The position numbers were made by a program, and so were the translations under genes. This document shows positions 17,022 to 24,802 of a stretch of DNA of 35,816 bases, one piece after another. Location: assembly GCA_030428385.1 (NCBI GenBank), contig JAUIDY010000062.1, positions 1 through 35,816 on the forward strand, written 5' to 3'. The stretch comes from Rhodothermia bacterium (GTDB taxonomy: Bacteria; Bacteroidota; Rhodothermia; Rhodothermales; JAAAOL01). Under the pieces are notes generated by a model. That model searched no databases and was not told the origin of the DNA. It saw nothing but the letters and a program-made list of their open reading frames with translations. Within the stretch, counting starts at the first letter, position 1; each line of letters begins with the position of its first letter.

Positions 17022-18007
17022 CAATCAAGCCCTTCCTGGTCCCAGAACGATTCACTCAGGTAACGTCCGCCGCTGTCGCACAGCACCGTCACCACCACGC
17101 CTTTTTCCAGTTCACGGGCGACATCCAAAGCTGTCGCCACCGAGGCTCCCGCCGATTTTCCGACAAACAGCCCTTCTTCTCGCGCCAGCCGCTGCGCCAT
17201 CGCGATGGCGGCTTCGGTGGAGCAGTGCCGTTCCGCATCGGCCAGCGAGGCGTCGTAGATGCCCGGCACGCGGGCCGTGGGCAGATGCTTCATGCCTTCG
17301 AGCCCGTGCAGCGGCGAATCAGGCTGAAACGAGAGGCATTGGATGTTGGGGTTTTCATCTTTGAGGCGTCGGCTCACGCCCACAAAAGTCCCCGTCGTGC
17401 CCAGCCCCGCCACAAAATGTGTCAGCGCTCCGCCCGTCTGTTCCAAGATCTCAACGGCCGTGCCATGATAGTGTGCCTGCCAGTTAGCGTCGTTGTTGTA
17501 CTGGTCCGGGTAGAAATAGCGGTCGGGCGAGGCAGCTACGATTTCCTTCACGCGCACCTGTGCGCCGTCGGTGCCTTCCATTGGATCGGTGAACAGCAAT
17601 TCCGCGCCGTAGGCTTGCAACATCCGCTTGCGCTCCGGCGAGGCGTTAGCAGGCAACGCCAGCGTCACAGGGATGTCGAGGGCGGCACACAGCATCGCAT
17701 AGGCAATGCCGGTGTTGCCGCTGGTGGCATCGATGAGCGTTTTGCCTTCGCGTAGCGCGCCGGATGCTAGCCCCGCGCGAATCATTCCGAGTGCCGCCCG
17801 GTCCTTGACGGAGCCGCCTGGATTCAGGTGCTCGGCTTTGCCATACACGGCCACGGTGTCAGGCAGATCATGGGTGACCTGTGTGAGGCGCACCAGCGGC
17901 GTGTGGCCGATCTGCGCAGCAATGCCACCAGCGAGCGCCTGCTTTTGGCGGGCCGTGTGCCGGGTGCTACGTTCTCGAAATGCAGTTTGGAGCGCCGTTG
18001 CAGGCAT
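17021..18007 (-). CDS. cysM: PLP-dependent cysteine synthase, CysM type
   Basis: A 328-residue fold-type II PLP enzyme. The PLP lysine lies in LNPGGSVKDRAA (Lys68), the phosphate or substrate loop is DATSGNTGIAYA, and the C-terminal CDSGGRYLSESFW is typical. The neighbours (Mec, CysO-like carrier, MoeB) indicate use of carrier thiocarboxylate as sulfur donor, probably with O-phosphoserine, as for mycobacterial CysM; O-acetylserine plus sulfide cannot be excluded. The start was chosen at MPATALQTAF, preceded by an AAAAGGA Shine-Dalgarno-like stretch. Upstream in-frame codons lie in the terminator's U-tract region. A Cys-rich leader frame and an attenuator hairpin precede it, suggesting control by cysteinyl-tRNA charging. 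Confidence 0.95.
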   Translation of the reverse strand: MPATALQTAFRERSTRHTARQKQALAGGIAAQIGHTPLVRLTQVTHDLPDTVAVYGKAEHLNPGGSVKDRAALGMIRAGLASGALREGKTLIDATSGNTGIAYAMLCAALDIPVTLALPANASPERKRMLQAYGAELLFTDPMEGTDGAQVRVKEIVAASPDRYFYPDQYNNDANWQAHYHGTAVEILEQTGGALTHFVAGLGTTGTFVGVSRRLKDENPNIQCLSFQPDSPLHGLEGMKHLPTARVPGIYDASLADAERHCSTEAAIAMAQRLAREEGLFVGKSAGASVATALDVARELEKGVVVTVLCDSGGRYLSESFWDQEGLD

Positions 18008-18027
18008 GACAAAAATCCTTTTAAATG

Positions 18028-18061
18028 AAAAAAGCCCCTCCCGGATCAATCCAGAAGAGGC
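18028..18061 (-). terminator. Attenuator: intrinsic terminator before cysM
   Basis: On the minus strand a 12-bp stem (5' arm from GCCTCTTC, 3' arm to GGAGGGGC, several G-U pairs) with a TTGA loop is followed at once by TTTTTT. It ends only 20 bases before the cysM start and follows the Cys-rich leader frame, so it would stop transcripts before the operon. Its 5' arm (18050-18064 with flank) can instead pair with the leader segment at 18123-18137. Confidence 0.8.
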
Positions 18062-18086
18062 GCATCAGAAGCACGTAAGCGTAGGG

Positions 18087-18179
18087 TTAGACCATTCCTG
18101 TATCGCTAGCCGTTTGATCTGGCGCACCACTCCCGGAAAGTGGACAACAACAGCTACACGTACAGAAGCAGGCGCGCAT
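18087..18179 (-). CDS. Cysteine-rich leader peptide of the cysM operon
   Basis: A 30-codon frame (ATG to TAA) whose residues 4-12 read CFCTCSCCC: six cysteines in nine codons, then a Ser/Gly/Asp-rich tail without cysteine. It lies between the glutaminyl cyclase gene and the terminator hairpin before cysM. Directly after the Cys codons, CCACT and AGTGG form a small hairpin (18127-18143). The stretch at 18123-18137 pairs at 14 of 15 positions with 18050-18064, the foot and 5' arm of the terminator. By analogy with trp and his leaders, a ribosome stalled at Cys codons would free this segment to block the terminator and let cysM be transcribed. No Shine-Dalgarno site is seen, as for many genes here. 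Confidence 0.8.
   Translation of the reverse strand: MRACFCTCSCCCPLSGSGAPDQTASDTGMV
18123..18137 (-). promoter_or_regulatory. Antiterminator strand within the leader frame
   Basis: The segment TCCGGGAGTGGTGCG (minus strand) can pair with 18050-18064 at 14 of 15 positions, counting five G-U pairs, with one T-T mismatch. That pairing excludes the terminator. It competes with the short CCACT/AGTGG hairpin next to the Cys codons. Confidence 0.65.
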
Positions 18180-18203
18180 GAAAACAGCGGGGGTCTTTAA
18201 AAT

Positions 18204-18235
18204 GAAAGCAAGCGACTAATGCAACGCCGAACAAA
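18204..18235 (-). promoter_or_regulatory. Possible promoter of the cysM leader
   Basis: TTTG, 20 bases, then TTGCTTTC (6 of 8 to TAnnTTTG) on the minus strand. A start some seven bases downstream would place the leader ATG about 18 bases into the RNA. No terminator separates the upstream glutaminyl cyclase gene, so read-through is also possible. Confidence 0.35.
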
Positions 18236-18252
18236 GTGTTCCCTGGTTGGCG

Positions 18253-19116
18253 TCAGGCAGGCTCGTACTCCTCGGTGTCGCGTTGGAGGGGCGGATCATT
18301 TACGTCGATCTCGTACAGCTTCGGCCAGTTTTTGCCCGTCACAAACAACCGGTCGTTGGCAGCATCGTAGGCGATGCCGTTGAGCACGTCGGTGGTGTTG
18401 GTCCGCTCCACCAGCGGCAGCAAAAAGCGCAGGTCCACCCAGCCCGTCACATTTCCTGTCGCTGGGTCGATGCGGGCGATGAGGTCGGTCTTCCACACGT
18501 TGGCCCAGATCTCCCCGTGGATGTACTCCATCTCGTTCAGGCGGGAGATGATGAATCCCCCATCGCGTACCTTGATGGCGCGGGTTTCCTGAAGCGTCTC
18601 CGGGTCCCAGAAGCGAATGGTATCGGTGCCGTCGCTGACGATAAGCTGTGCCCCATCATGCGTAATGCCCCAACCTTGATGGGCATAGGCGAAGGTGTCC
18701 AGCACCGCAAAGGATGTCCGGTCGTAGATAAACCCTTGTTCGGCCTGCCAGGTGAGTTGAAAAATGCGCTCGCCAAAAATCGTGACGCCCTCGCCGAAGA
18801 GGGCATTGTCGAGATCCACCGATTGCAACACGGTTCCCGTCTCCAGGTCGACGCGGCGTAGCGTGGATTGTCCGCGCCTCCCCGTGCCTTCTACCAACTC
18901 CTCCCCATCCACCACGAGCCCCTGCGTAAACGCCCGCCGGTCATGCGGGTATTCGTTTACCACGTGGTACGCATACACGGGCGTTTCCGTCTGCGACAGG
19001 AAATGGACATTCCGGGCCGAGACACTCGTGGGCTCGTCAATTTTTTCAAACCCATCGCACCCGCTCGCAACAAGCAACAGCGCTACGACAAGCCAACCCC
19101 GTATCCGAACGTTCAT
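18253..19116 (-). CDS. Glutaminyl-peptide cyclotransferase (plant/bacterial type) lipoprotein
   Basis: A 287-residue lipoprotein of the five-bladed propeller glutaminyl cyclase family (PF05096), which converts N-terminal Gln to pyroglutamate. The signal peptide MNVRIRGWLVVALLLVASGC has a good lipobox. Family stretches are YPHDRRAFTQGLVVDGEELVEGTGRRGQSTLRRVDLETG, FGEGVTIFGERIFQLTWQ, GWGITHDGAQLIVSDGTDTIRFWDP, LNEMEYIHGEIWANVWKTDLIARIDPATGNV and LNGIAYDAANDRLFVTGKNWPKLYEI. It likely acts on exported proteins in the periplasm. In-frame sequence upstream of the start includes the hairpin repeats and looks non-coding. The cysM leader begins directly after its stop. Confidence 0.92.
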   Translation of the reverse strand: MNVRIRGWLVVALLLVASGCDGFEKIDEPTSVSARNVHFLSQTETPVYAYHVVNEYPHDRRAFTQGLVVDGEELVEGTGRRGQSTLRRVDLETGTVLQSVDLDNALFGEGVTIFGERIFQLTWQAEQGFIYDRTSFAVLDTFAYAHQGWGITHDGAQLIVSDGTDTIRFWDPETLQETRAIKVRDGGFIISRLNEMEYIHGEIWANVWKTDLIARIDPATGNVTGWVDLRFLLPLVERTNTTDVLNGIAYDAANDRLFVTGKNWPKLYEIDVNDPPLQRDTEEYEPA

Positions 19117-19175
19117 GGTACGTGTGATACCGTTTCCGTCTGTTGATGTCGGGATAGCGCTGCGGCTTCTATTCG

Positions 19176-19295
19176 CGTTCCCTCTCCCTCGATGGGAGAG
19201 GGACAGGGTGAGGGTGATTCGATAAACCGAACCGAGCGCTTGCATTGACATAGTTCCCCCTCACTCTGACTCTCTCCCGCCAGGGGAGAGAGGAC
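19176..19295. repeat. REPIN-like pair of inverted hairpin repeats
   Basis: Two GC-rich hairpins of the common CCCTCTCCC-loop-GGGAGAGGG type stand in opposite orientation. The first (19180-19202) is followed by ACAGGGTGAGGG. The second (19270-19292, CTCTCTCCC-gcca-GGGGAGAGAG) is preceded by CCCCCTCACTCTGA, the inverse counterpart. Together they resemble a REP doublet. They lie between the glutaminyl cyclase and the MBL-fold gene and could influence transcript ends. Confidence 0.7.
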
Positions 19296-19392
19296 CCGTT
19301 TGCGAAGGGAAGTATCCAGACATCAACAATTACAACATCTTGTGCTGGGAGAAAAAAAGTTTGAACTACTCATCACCCTGTTTGTGCCGCCC

Positions 19393-20217
19393 TCACAACG
19401 TGAGATGCATACCCTCATACGCAGCCGTACACGTGATCCCGTGGGGTGCAACAAGGGCCTTTGCCTCCTCCAAAATGCGGTCGATTTCCTCGTCCGTACG
19501 GTCAGGGTCGTGATGAAACAGGACGAGGTGCCGCACTGCTGCCTCGATGGCGAAGTCGCACACGTCACGCACGAGGCTGTGGCCCCACCCGCGTTTCATC
19601 GGCATATCTTCCGAGAGATACTGGGCGTCGTGGCAAAGGACATCGGCCTCCCTGCAAAAGGCCACCAACGCCTCGCGGGTGGTGGTGACGTCTTCCGGCG
19701 GATTTAATTCGTTGTCAGGAATAAAAACAAACGATTTCCCATGATCCTCGATGCGATAGCCAAACGCCCCGCCCGGATGGTTCACCGGAAGCTGCTGAAT
19801 ATCGAACCCATGTGCGGCGAGGTAGGGCATCGGCGGCTCGCTCACCCGCTTAACGTTGCATTTTAACATCTCCGGGACCATCGGGAAGAAGATGCCATTG
19901 AACAGTTCGAGCAACGTCCACAACCGCTCTTCGCGCGGGTAATCAATCAGGTGCACATTACGACCCGACTCCCACAGCGGCGCAAAAAAAGGAAAGCCAC
20001 CGATATGATCGGCGTGTAGGTGTGAGAGCAACACAAACACTTCTTCTTGGGTGTCCTTCAGTGCCTCGCCCAATAGCCGCACCCCCGTCCCCACATCCAG
20101 CACCAGCACCTTCTCCCCCACCTCCACGCTTACGCAGGTGGTATTCCCGCCATAACGCAGCGTATGTGCGTCTGGCACGGGCAACGAACCCCGGACGCCC
20201 CAGAAGGTGATGATCAT
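19393..20217 (-). CDS. MBL-fold metallohydrolase, phosphodiesterase-like
   Basis: A 274-residue metallo-beta-lactamase-fold hydrolase. It has the metal motif SHLHADHIGG (His66, His68, Asp70, His71), an early FWGVRGSLPVPD...YGGNTTCVSVEVG typical of the RNase Z/cyclic-nucleotide phosphodiesterase-like branch, PVNHPGGAFGYRIE, and later acidic/His residues (CHDAQYL, WGHS, LFHHDPDRTDEEID). No signal peptide is present. Its ATG overlaps the stop of the upstream Pycsar-effector-like gene by four bases, so the two are coupled. Cyclic nucleotide cleavage is a reasonable guess from both fold and neighbour but is not shown by the sequence. Confidence 0.9.
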   Translation of the reverse strand: MIITFWGVRGSLPVPDAHTLRYGGNTTCVSVEVGEKVLVLDVGTGVRLLGEALKDTQEEVFVLLSHLHADHIGGFPFFAPLWESGRNVHLIDYPREERLWTLLELFNGIFFPMVPEMLKCNVKRVSEPPMPYLAAHGFDIQQLPVNHPGGAFGYRIEDHGKSFVFIPDNELNPPEDVTTTREALVAFCREADVLCHDAQYLSEDMPMKRGWGHSLVRDVCDFAIEAAVRHLVLFHHDPDRTDEEIDRILEEAKALVAPHGITCTAAYEGMHLTL

Positions 20218-20975
20218 ACACCAACCTCGATATATCCCACGGCAATCATCACATACACCCCGATAAACAGGAGCACACCCAGCACCAGGCCAACCATGAA
20301 CACGTTGTACGAAATACGCAGCAGATAAAACTTTCGCTGCAACACGTTCCCCAGCCCAAAGATGTCGCGCATCATGTTGTGATACAGCCGGTTGGTGTTT
20401 TCCAGCAGCTCAATCATGCCCTGGATGTATTCATCCAGCTTCATGTTCACAAAGTTACCAAAGAACAGAATATTCTTACGGTCATTGCGGACATCCTCCA
20501 ACGTGACGTGTTCGCTGCTTACCCGTGGCCGGGCAGAGAGAATGGCAAACACCAACGAAATAACACAGCCGAGCAACAAGGCCGTGGTTGGAATCAGGAG
20601 CCAGGGGTTGGTGTCGATCTTCGGCGAGATAGAGGCGATGATGATGGAAATGATGATGCCGTTGATCGAGATCATGATGTTGGCCTTGTTATCGGCCAGT
20701 CCGCTCAGGTCCACATGCTGCCGGTACGACGTGCGAAACATCGTCTCGATGCCACGCGACGTACCCAGCGAGCTTTTGGGTTCTTTGTCTTTTTTTGCCC
20801 GCGCGGCCTCCAGCTTCTTACGCTGCTTTTTGAGGGCGTTCTGGTCTTCGATGAGGCGCAGCCGCTCTTCCTGAAGGCGCACCACCAAAGCCCGCTGTTC
20901 ATCCAGCGACAGGTCTTCGTCGGCCACAATCTGTTCGACCGACTTGTGAGCAGGTTGCTTGTGTTCGTCAGCCAT
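20214..20975 (-). CDS. Pycsar-effector-like transmembrane protein (DUF5706 type)
   Basis: A 253-residue membrane protein. Residues ~20-65 form a charged coiled coil (LDEQRALVVRLQEERLRLIEDQNALKKQ region). Then comes the family signature FRTSYRQHVDLSGLADNKANIMISINGIII, with membrane segments at ~98-117, 125-147 and 224-248, and a helical hairpin (FFGNFVNMKLDEYIQGMIELL...NVLQRKFYLLRISY). This matches my memory of the Pycsar effector domain family (PF18967). Known PycTM effectors disrupt the membrane on binding cCMP/cUMP during phage infection. No cyclase gene is in this window; instead an MBL-fold hydrolase overlaps downstream. A non-defence role is possible. It follows the metallophosphoesterase gene by 57 bases. 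Confidence 0.82.
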   Translation of the reverse strand: MADEHKQPAHKSVEQIVADEDLSLDEQRALVVRLQEERLRLIEDQNALKKQRKKLEAARAKKDKEPKSSLGTSRGIETMFRTSYRQHVDLSGLADNKANIMISINGIIISIIIASISPKIDTNPWLLIPTTALLLGCVISLVFAILSARPRVSSEHVTLEDVRNDRKNILFFGNFVNMKLDEYIQGMIELLENTNRLYHNMMRDIFGLGNVLQRKFYLLRISYNVFMVGLVLGVLLFIGVYVMIAVGYIEVGV

Positions 20976-20984
20976 AGATAAAAA

Positions 20985-21007
20985 GTGAAACGTAAAGCGT
21001 GAAACGT
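20985..21007 (-). promoter_or_regulatory. Direct repeat in the leader of the Pycsar-like gene
   Basis: GTGAAACGT occurs twice (plus-strand reading) with starts 14 bases apart, directly before the start of the membrane-protein gene. A direct repeat one to one and a half turns apart could be a binding site; it may also be chance. Confidence 0.25.
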
Positions 21008-21032
21008 GAGGGCGCCCCCCTCAACATCTGTG

Positions 21033-24000
21033 CTAATATAAGAACCCGAAGCGCAGCGAAAAGGCCCGGTCTTCATCAGATAAACCCAAGACCCCGGTGA
21101 TCACCACGGCGTCGAACAGGCTGAGCCACGCTCCGCCCCCATAGCCCTGATGCCACATGGACGAGTCTTCACCATCGGTCCACACCCGCCCGTTGTCGAG
21201 GAAACCGAGCAAGCCGAACTCGCCGATGGCAACGTAGGTGGAGAACTTAAACAGGCGGGTGCGCAACTCGACGTTCTGGTAGAAGCTGCTGCGCCCGGCA
21301 AAGCGGGTGCTGCGATACCCACGCAAGGCGTTCCGCTCGCCGAGCGTGTTGGCTCCGTAAAACGGAAAATCGCCCAGATTATGTGCCCCGCCCACCCGCA
21401 GCGCCAGCGTGATCTGCGGCGACAAGCTGGGCGACAGGTACCAGGCCATACTGGAACCAAGCGTTGTGTACGTTTCGCTGTTGAGGCCTACATTCACTGC
21501 CGCGCTGCTGTGCCATTCATAGCCCTGTTTCGGGTTCAACCCGCTGTCCACATACACCAGATCCAACCCCACTTCGGTGTGCGCAAACCACTGCTCATCA
21601 AACGTCGTCTCGGCGATGCCTTCCTGAATCGGTGCTTGCCCGATGAACCGATCTTCGTCTTCCTTCACATTTACAAACTGAAGGCCGCCGCCTACCCGAA
21701 TCGTCGCCACGCCCGACACCGCCCGCTGCATGGAAACAAGGGCATTGGCTTCGGTGAACCGCGCCTGGTAAAACTGGGCGTCTTCGACGGTGCTGGTGGT
21801 TTCATTACCTAACCCGTAGAAGTTGCGGATGTTATCGGGTGACAGGTATTGCAGATCGAGCCCCACATCCCATTTGCCCAGCGCCTCCACAAAATGGCCG
21901 CCGTACACGATATTAAACGCCTGTGTTTTGGCCGCTACATTGGCCACCAGCCGGTGTGCATGGGCATAGGGCGTCTTACGAAACCCTTGCTTAACCACCT
22001 TGACACCACCGCCCAGAAAAACGCCGTCGTCCTGGTTGCCTCCGAAGAAGAATTGCGGCATCGTAGCATCATAAACAAAACCCGTGGGCACGTACAAGTT
22101 ATTGGCCGGATCGTCAGAGCGCACCGTCCGTGTTTCGGATCCGGGGTTCCAGGTATTGGTGCTGCTTTCTGAATCGTAGAACACGGTTTGCTTGCGCGAA
22201 CCGCGCACGCGGGAATCGTCAATGAACGTATCATCGCCGCCGCCGCCGATGGCCCGTACGCGCAGGCTCTGCGCCACCTCGCCCGTCACCACAAACGTGT
22301 CATCACCGTCGAGGCCGTAGAGGCGCACTTCGTCGGTCTCGCTGTTCAGGAATTGCCGCCGGTAAAGCTCCCGTTGGATGTCGCCTTCTTTGAGGGTTTT
22401 GTAGACAACCACCTCGGTGTGCGCATCATCGAGGCGATGCACTTCGAAGCGCTCGTGTTTATTAGAGCCAACCACATCGGTCACCCCTGCGCGGATTTCG
22501 TATAGCTCCTCAGCAGCGTCTACCAAGAGGTCACGGCGCAGCTTGAGTAGCCGCGTCACCCGCTCTCCGTCGCGCTCGTAGATCGGTGCAGGCCACTGCC
22601 GCACGGCATTTTCGATCACCTCATCGGTGAGGCGCTTTTGTAATTCTTCCGCTGCCGCCACCCAATCCTCGCGGGTGAGGGAACTGAAGAAGCGCCGGTC
22701 CTGCGGCATCCCGTTGGTGGTCAGGCCGCGCAGGTCCCCAAAGTCGTCCGAGAAATCCTGAAATTTGGGGTCAAAAATCGGCATCAGCGACGGAAACACC
22801 CCGTTCATCTTGTTAAACGCCCAGTCGCGATCCCGGGGAATGGGGCGGTAGATTTTCCCTTCGGTGCGTGCCTCACCCGTTAACGTCGAATCCAGTTCAT
22901 ACGGCTCGAAGGCGGCCCAGCGCCATTGGCCTTTGTGCCGGTCCCAGTCCGAGAGCAGCATATCGAAGAGCCGTTGCTGCAAAAACCATTTCGCGTCGAT
23001 GCGATGGTCGTTGTCGTCGTTGACCTCGCGGTAAAGCTTTCCGGCGCTGACCACCTCGCTGGGCGACCCGTAGTTGGGCGCATCACTTTCGTCATCGTTG
23101 GGACGCTCTTCCAGCATCATCACCCGGTTGGCAAACTGCGACCGGTAGACTCCCAGGCGCGAATCGTCGGGTACATAGACCAATTCCGGAAGGGTATGGT
23201 TGACCCCAGCGGCCTGCGCCAGCGGCGGGATGATGTAGGCTCCGTACGGGTGAATGGAGGCGATCTGGTCCTGCACGATATCTGTGGCAACCGTGCCTTG
23301 CAGGCTGGCGGGCACGGTCTTCGAGGGATCCTTGTCCAGCGTGCGCAGGGCATACTCCTTGCCATCGCCTCCTTCGAGACGCAGGCTTAGGGTTTGCTGC
23401 CCCCCGCCGCGCTTGATGGGTGTGAGGCCGCCTTTGTCGCGCCCCAGGTCTAGCACCCGCATCTCCACGGGCGTAGCCCAGGCCCAGCGATTGTGATCGC
23501 CCCAAAAAAACCGGCGGAAGGCGCTGATCTCATCATACGCGGGGTTGATGGCAGCAACCACGGTGCTGTCGGTATAGTCAGGGAACGTACCTGCTTCGGG
23601 CACTACAGGATCAACAAGATCTGAGGCAGTGCCAAAAAGTTGGGTCTGATAAAGCAACACGGTTTCCTCGCCTTCTCGTCCCCACATGTTCAGCCACACC
23701 TGCCCATCGGCGTAGTAACTCACCTCCGCGAGGCCGTGCATACTGGCGGCAAACTGAGCCCCTCTTCCTTTGGCCACAGGATGGGGACGGGCACCGGCAC
23801 CGCTGACAATAAAATGCTGGGGATGCGAGGTGTTGTTGACTTCGAAATGCTGAAGGTTGTGGTCGTGCCCACTGGCGTAGATGAGCCGCTCATGGTTGGC
23901 AAACGCCTTGAGCATTCCGTTGTTAAGCTGTTTGCTCACCGGATGGGCCACATCCTGACGACTGCCGTACAGACTCGTAAACAGCGGATACAGCCCGCCG

Positions 24001-24785
24001 ATTAGGGGCAGCGGGACATAAAGCGCCTTGTGTAATTCCGTGAGCGGGAAGAAATATTCGCGGGCGGTATGATGGCCGCCGTGGCTTCCATTCGTAAAAA
24101 TGGGATGATGGCCTACAACCAACAAATCCTCATCGTCGCGGCGGGTAACCAGATCATCCAGTTCAATAAGAAAGTCACCCTCTTCTTCCACGTCGTAGTC
24201 TCCCGTATCCCCAAACGGCTTCTCATGACGATAGCGCCACCACTCGGTGTCGACGGCGATGAGGCGGATGCGGTCGGTGAGTTTGATTTCGGTGGGACCG
24301 GGAAAGCCATCGGAGGGCTGAAAAACATCGTCCTGCCCAAGGAATTCCTCCACAAATTGCTCCTGTCGGCGAAGATAGGCGAGTCCGTCCGGGCGCGAGT
24401 CGTTCCAGTCGTGGTTGCCCGGAATAACCACCACGCGCCCCGGGAAATCCTTCACGGCCTCTAGCTGCCCCAACATGCGGGATTCTGCGTCTTCCCGATC
24501 GGGGTGGTCCAGTTCGGGCATCCCGCAGCAGTAAATGTTGTCGCCCAGAAAAACCACCGCGCTGTTGGCGTTTGCCCCGGCAATCCGCTCGCGCAACACC
24601 GTTACGCCCACGGCCTGATTGACGACTTGCCCCCCTGCATCCCCGATAAGGAAGACCTGATAGACCCGTTCTGCCGCCGCCGGAGCACCTCCCTCCGCGA
24701 TGCGGTGATCTTCGGCAATGTATGGGCGGGTGGCGGTGCAGGCAGAAAACACCAGCAGCACCAACAGTAAACAGTACGTCCGCAT
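21033..24785 (-). CDS. Metallophosphoesterase fused to outer-membrane barrel, lipoprotein
   Basis: A 1250-residue protein. The signal peptide MRTYCLLLVLLVFSAC has a lipobox. Residues ~35-400 are a calcineurin-like phosphoesterase: FLIGDAGGQ, VFLGDNIYC, PGNHDWNDSRPDG, VVGHHPIFTNGSHGGHH and YASGHDHNLQHF. The middle (~430-850) is a domain often seen with it (YGSPSEVVSAGKLYREVNDD, FDMLLSDWDRHKGQWRW, IYRPIPRDRDWAFNKMNGV), resembling the HipA-like or kinase-like fold only loosely. The last ~350 residues form a surface-antigen/Omp85-like barrel ending in an aromatic residue (DRAFSLRFGFLY). The phosphoesterase could act at the cell surface or in the periplasm. The frame is open 49 codons upstream into the fold-back repeat, but the signal peptide fixes the start. 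Confidence 0.9.
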   Translation of the reverse strand: MRTYCLLLVLLVFSACTATRPYIAEDHRIAEGGAPAAAERVYQVFLIGDAGGQVVNQAVGVTVLRERIAGANANSAVVFLGDNIYCCGMPELDHPDREDAESRMLGQLEAVKDFPGRVVVIPGNHDWNDSRPDGLAYLRRQEQFVEEFLGQDDVFQPSDGFPGPTEIKLTDRIRLIAVDTEWWRYRHEKPFGDTGDYDVEEEGDFLIELDDLVTRRDDEDLLVVGHHPIFTNGSHGGHHTAREYFFPLTELHKALYVPLPLIGGLYPLFTSLYGSRQDVAHPVSKQLNNGMLKAFANHERLIYASGHDHNLQHFEVNNTSHPQHFIVSGAGARPHPVAKGRGAQFAASMHGLAEVSYYADGQVWLNMWGREGEETVLLYQTQLFGTASDLVDPVVPEAGTFPDYTDSTVVAAINPAYDEISAFRRFFWGDHNRWAWATPVEMRVLDLGRDKGGLTPIKRGGGQQTLSLRLEGGDGKEYALRTLDKDPSKTVPASLQGTVATDIVQDQIASIHPYGAYIIPPLAQAAGVNHTLPELVYVPDDSRLGVYRSQFANRVMMLEERPNDDESDAPNYGSPSEVVSAGKLYREVNDDNDHRIDAKWFLQQRLFDMLLSDWDRHKGQWRWAAFEPYELDSTLTGEARTEGKIYRPIPRDRDWAFNKMNGVFPSLMPIFDPKFQDFSDDFGDLRGLTTNGMPQDRRFFSSLTREDWVAAAEELQKRLTDEVIENAVRQWPAPIYERDGERVTRLLKLRRDLLVDAAEELYEIRAGVTDVVGSNKHERFEVHRLDDAHTEVVVYKTLKEGDIQRELYRRQFLNSETDEVRLYGLDGDDTFVVTGEVAQSLRVRAIGGGGDDTFIDDSRVRGSRKQTVFYDSESSTNTWNPGSETRTVRSDDPANNLYVPTGFVYDATMPQFFFGGNQDDGVFLGGGVKVVKQGFRKTPYAHAHRLVANVAAKTQAFNIVYGGHFVEALGKWDVGLDLQYLSPDNIRNFYGLGNETTSTVEDAQFYQARFTEANALVSMQRAVSGVATIRVGGGLQFVNVKEDEDRFIGQAPIQEGIAETTFDEQWFAHTEVGLDLVYVDSGLNPKQGYEWHSSAAVNVGLNSETYTTLGSSMAWYLSPSLSPQITLALRVGGAHNLGDFPFYGANTLGERNALRGYRSTRFAGRSSFYQNVELRTRLFKFSTYVAIGEFGLLGFLDNGRVWTDGEDSSMWHQGYGGGAWLSLFDAVVITGVLGLSDEDRAFSLRFGFLY

Positions 24786-24802
24786 GGGCTTCGAGGGCAG
24801 GC

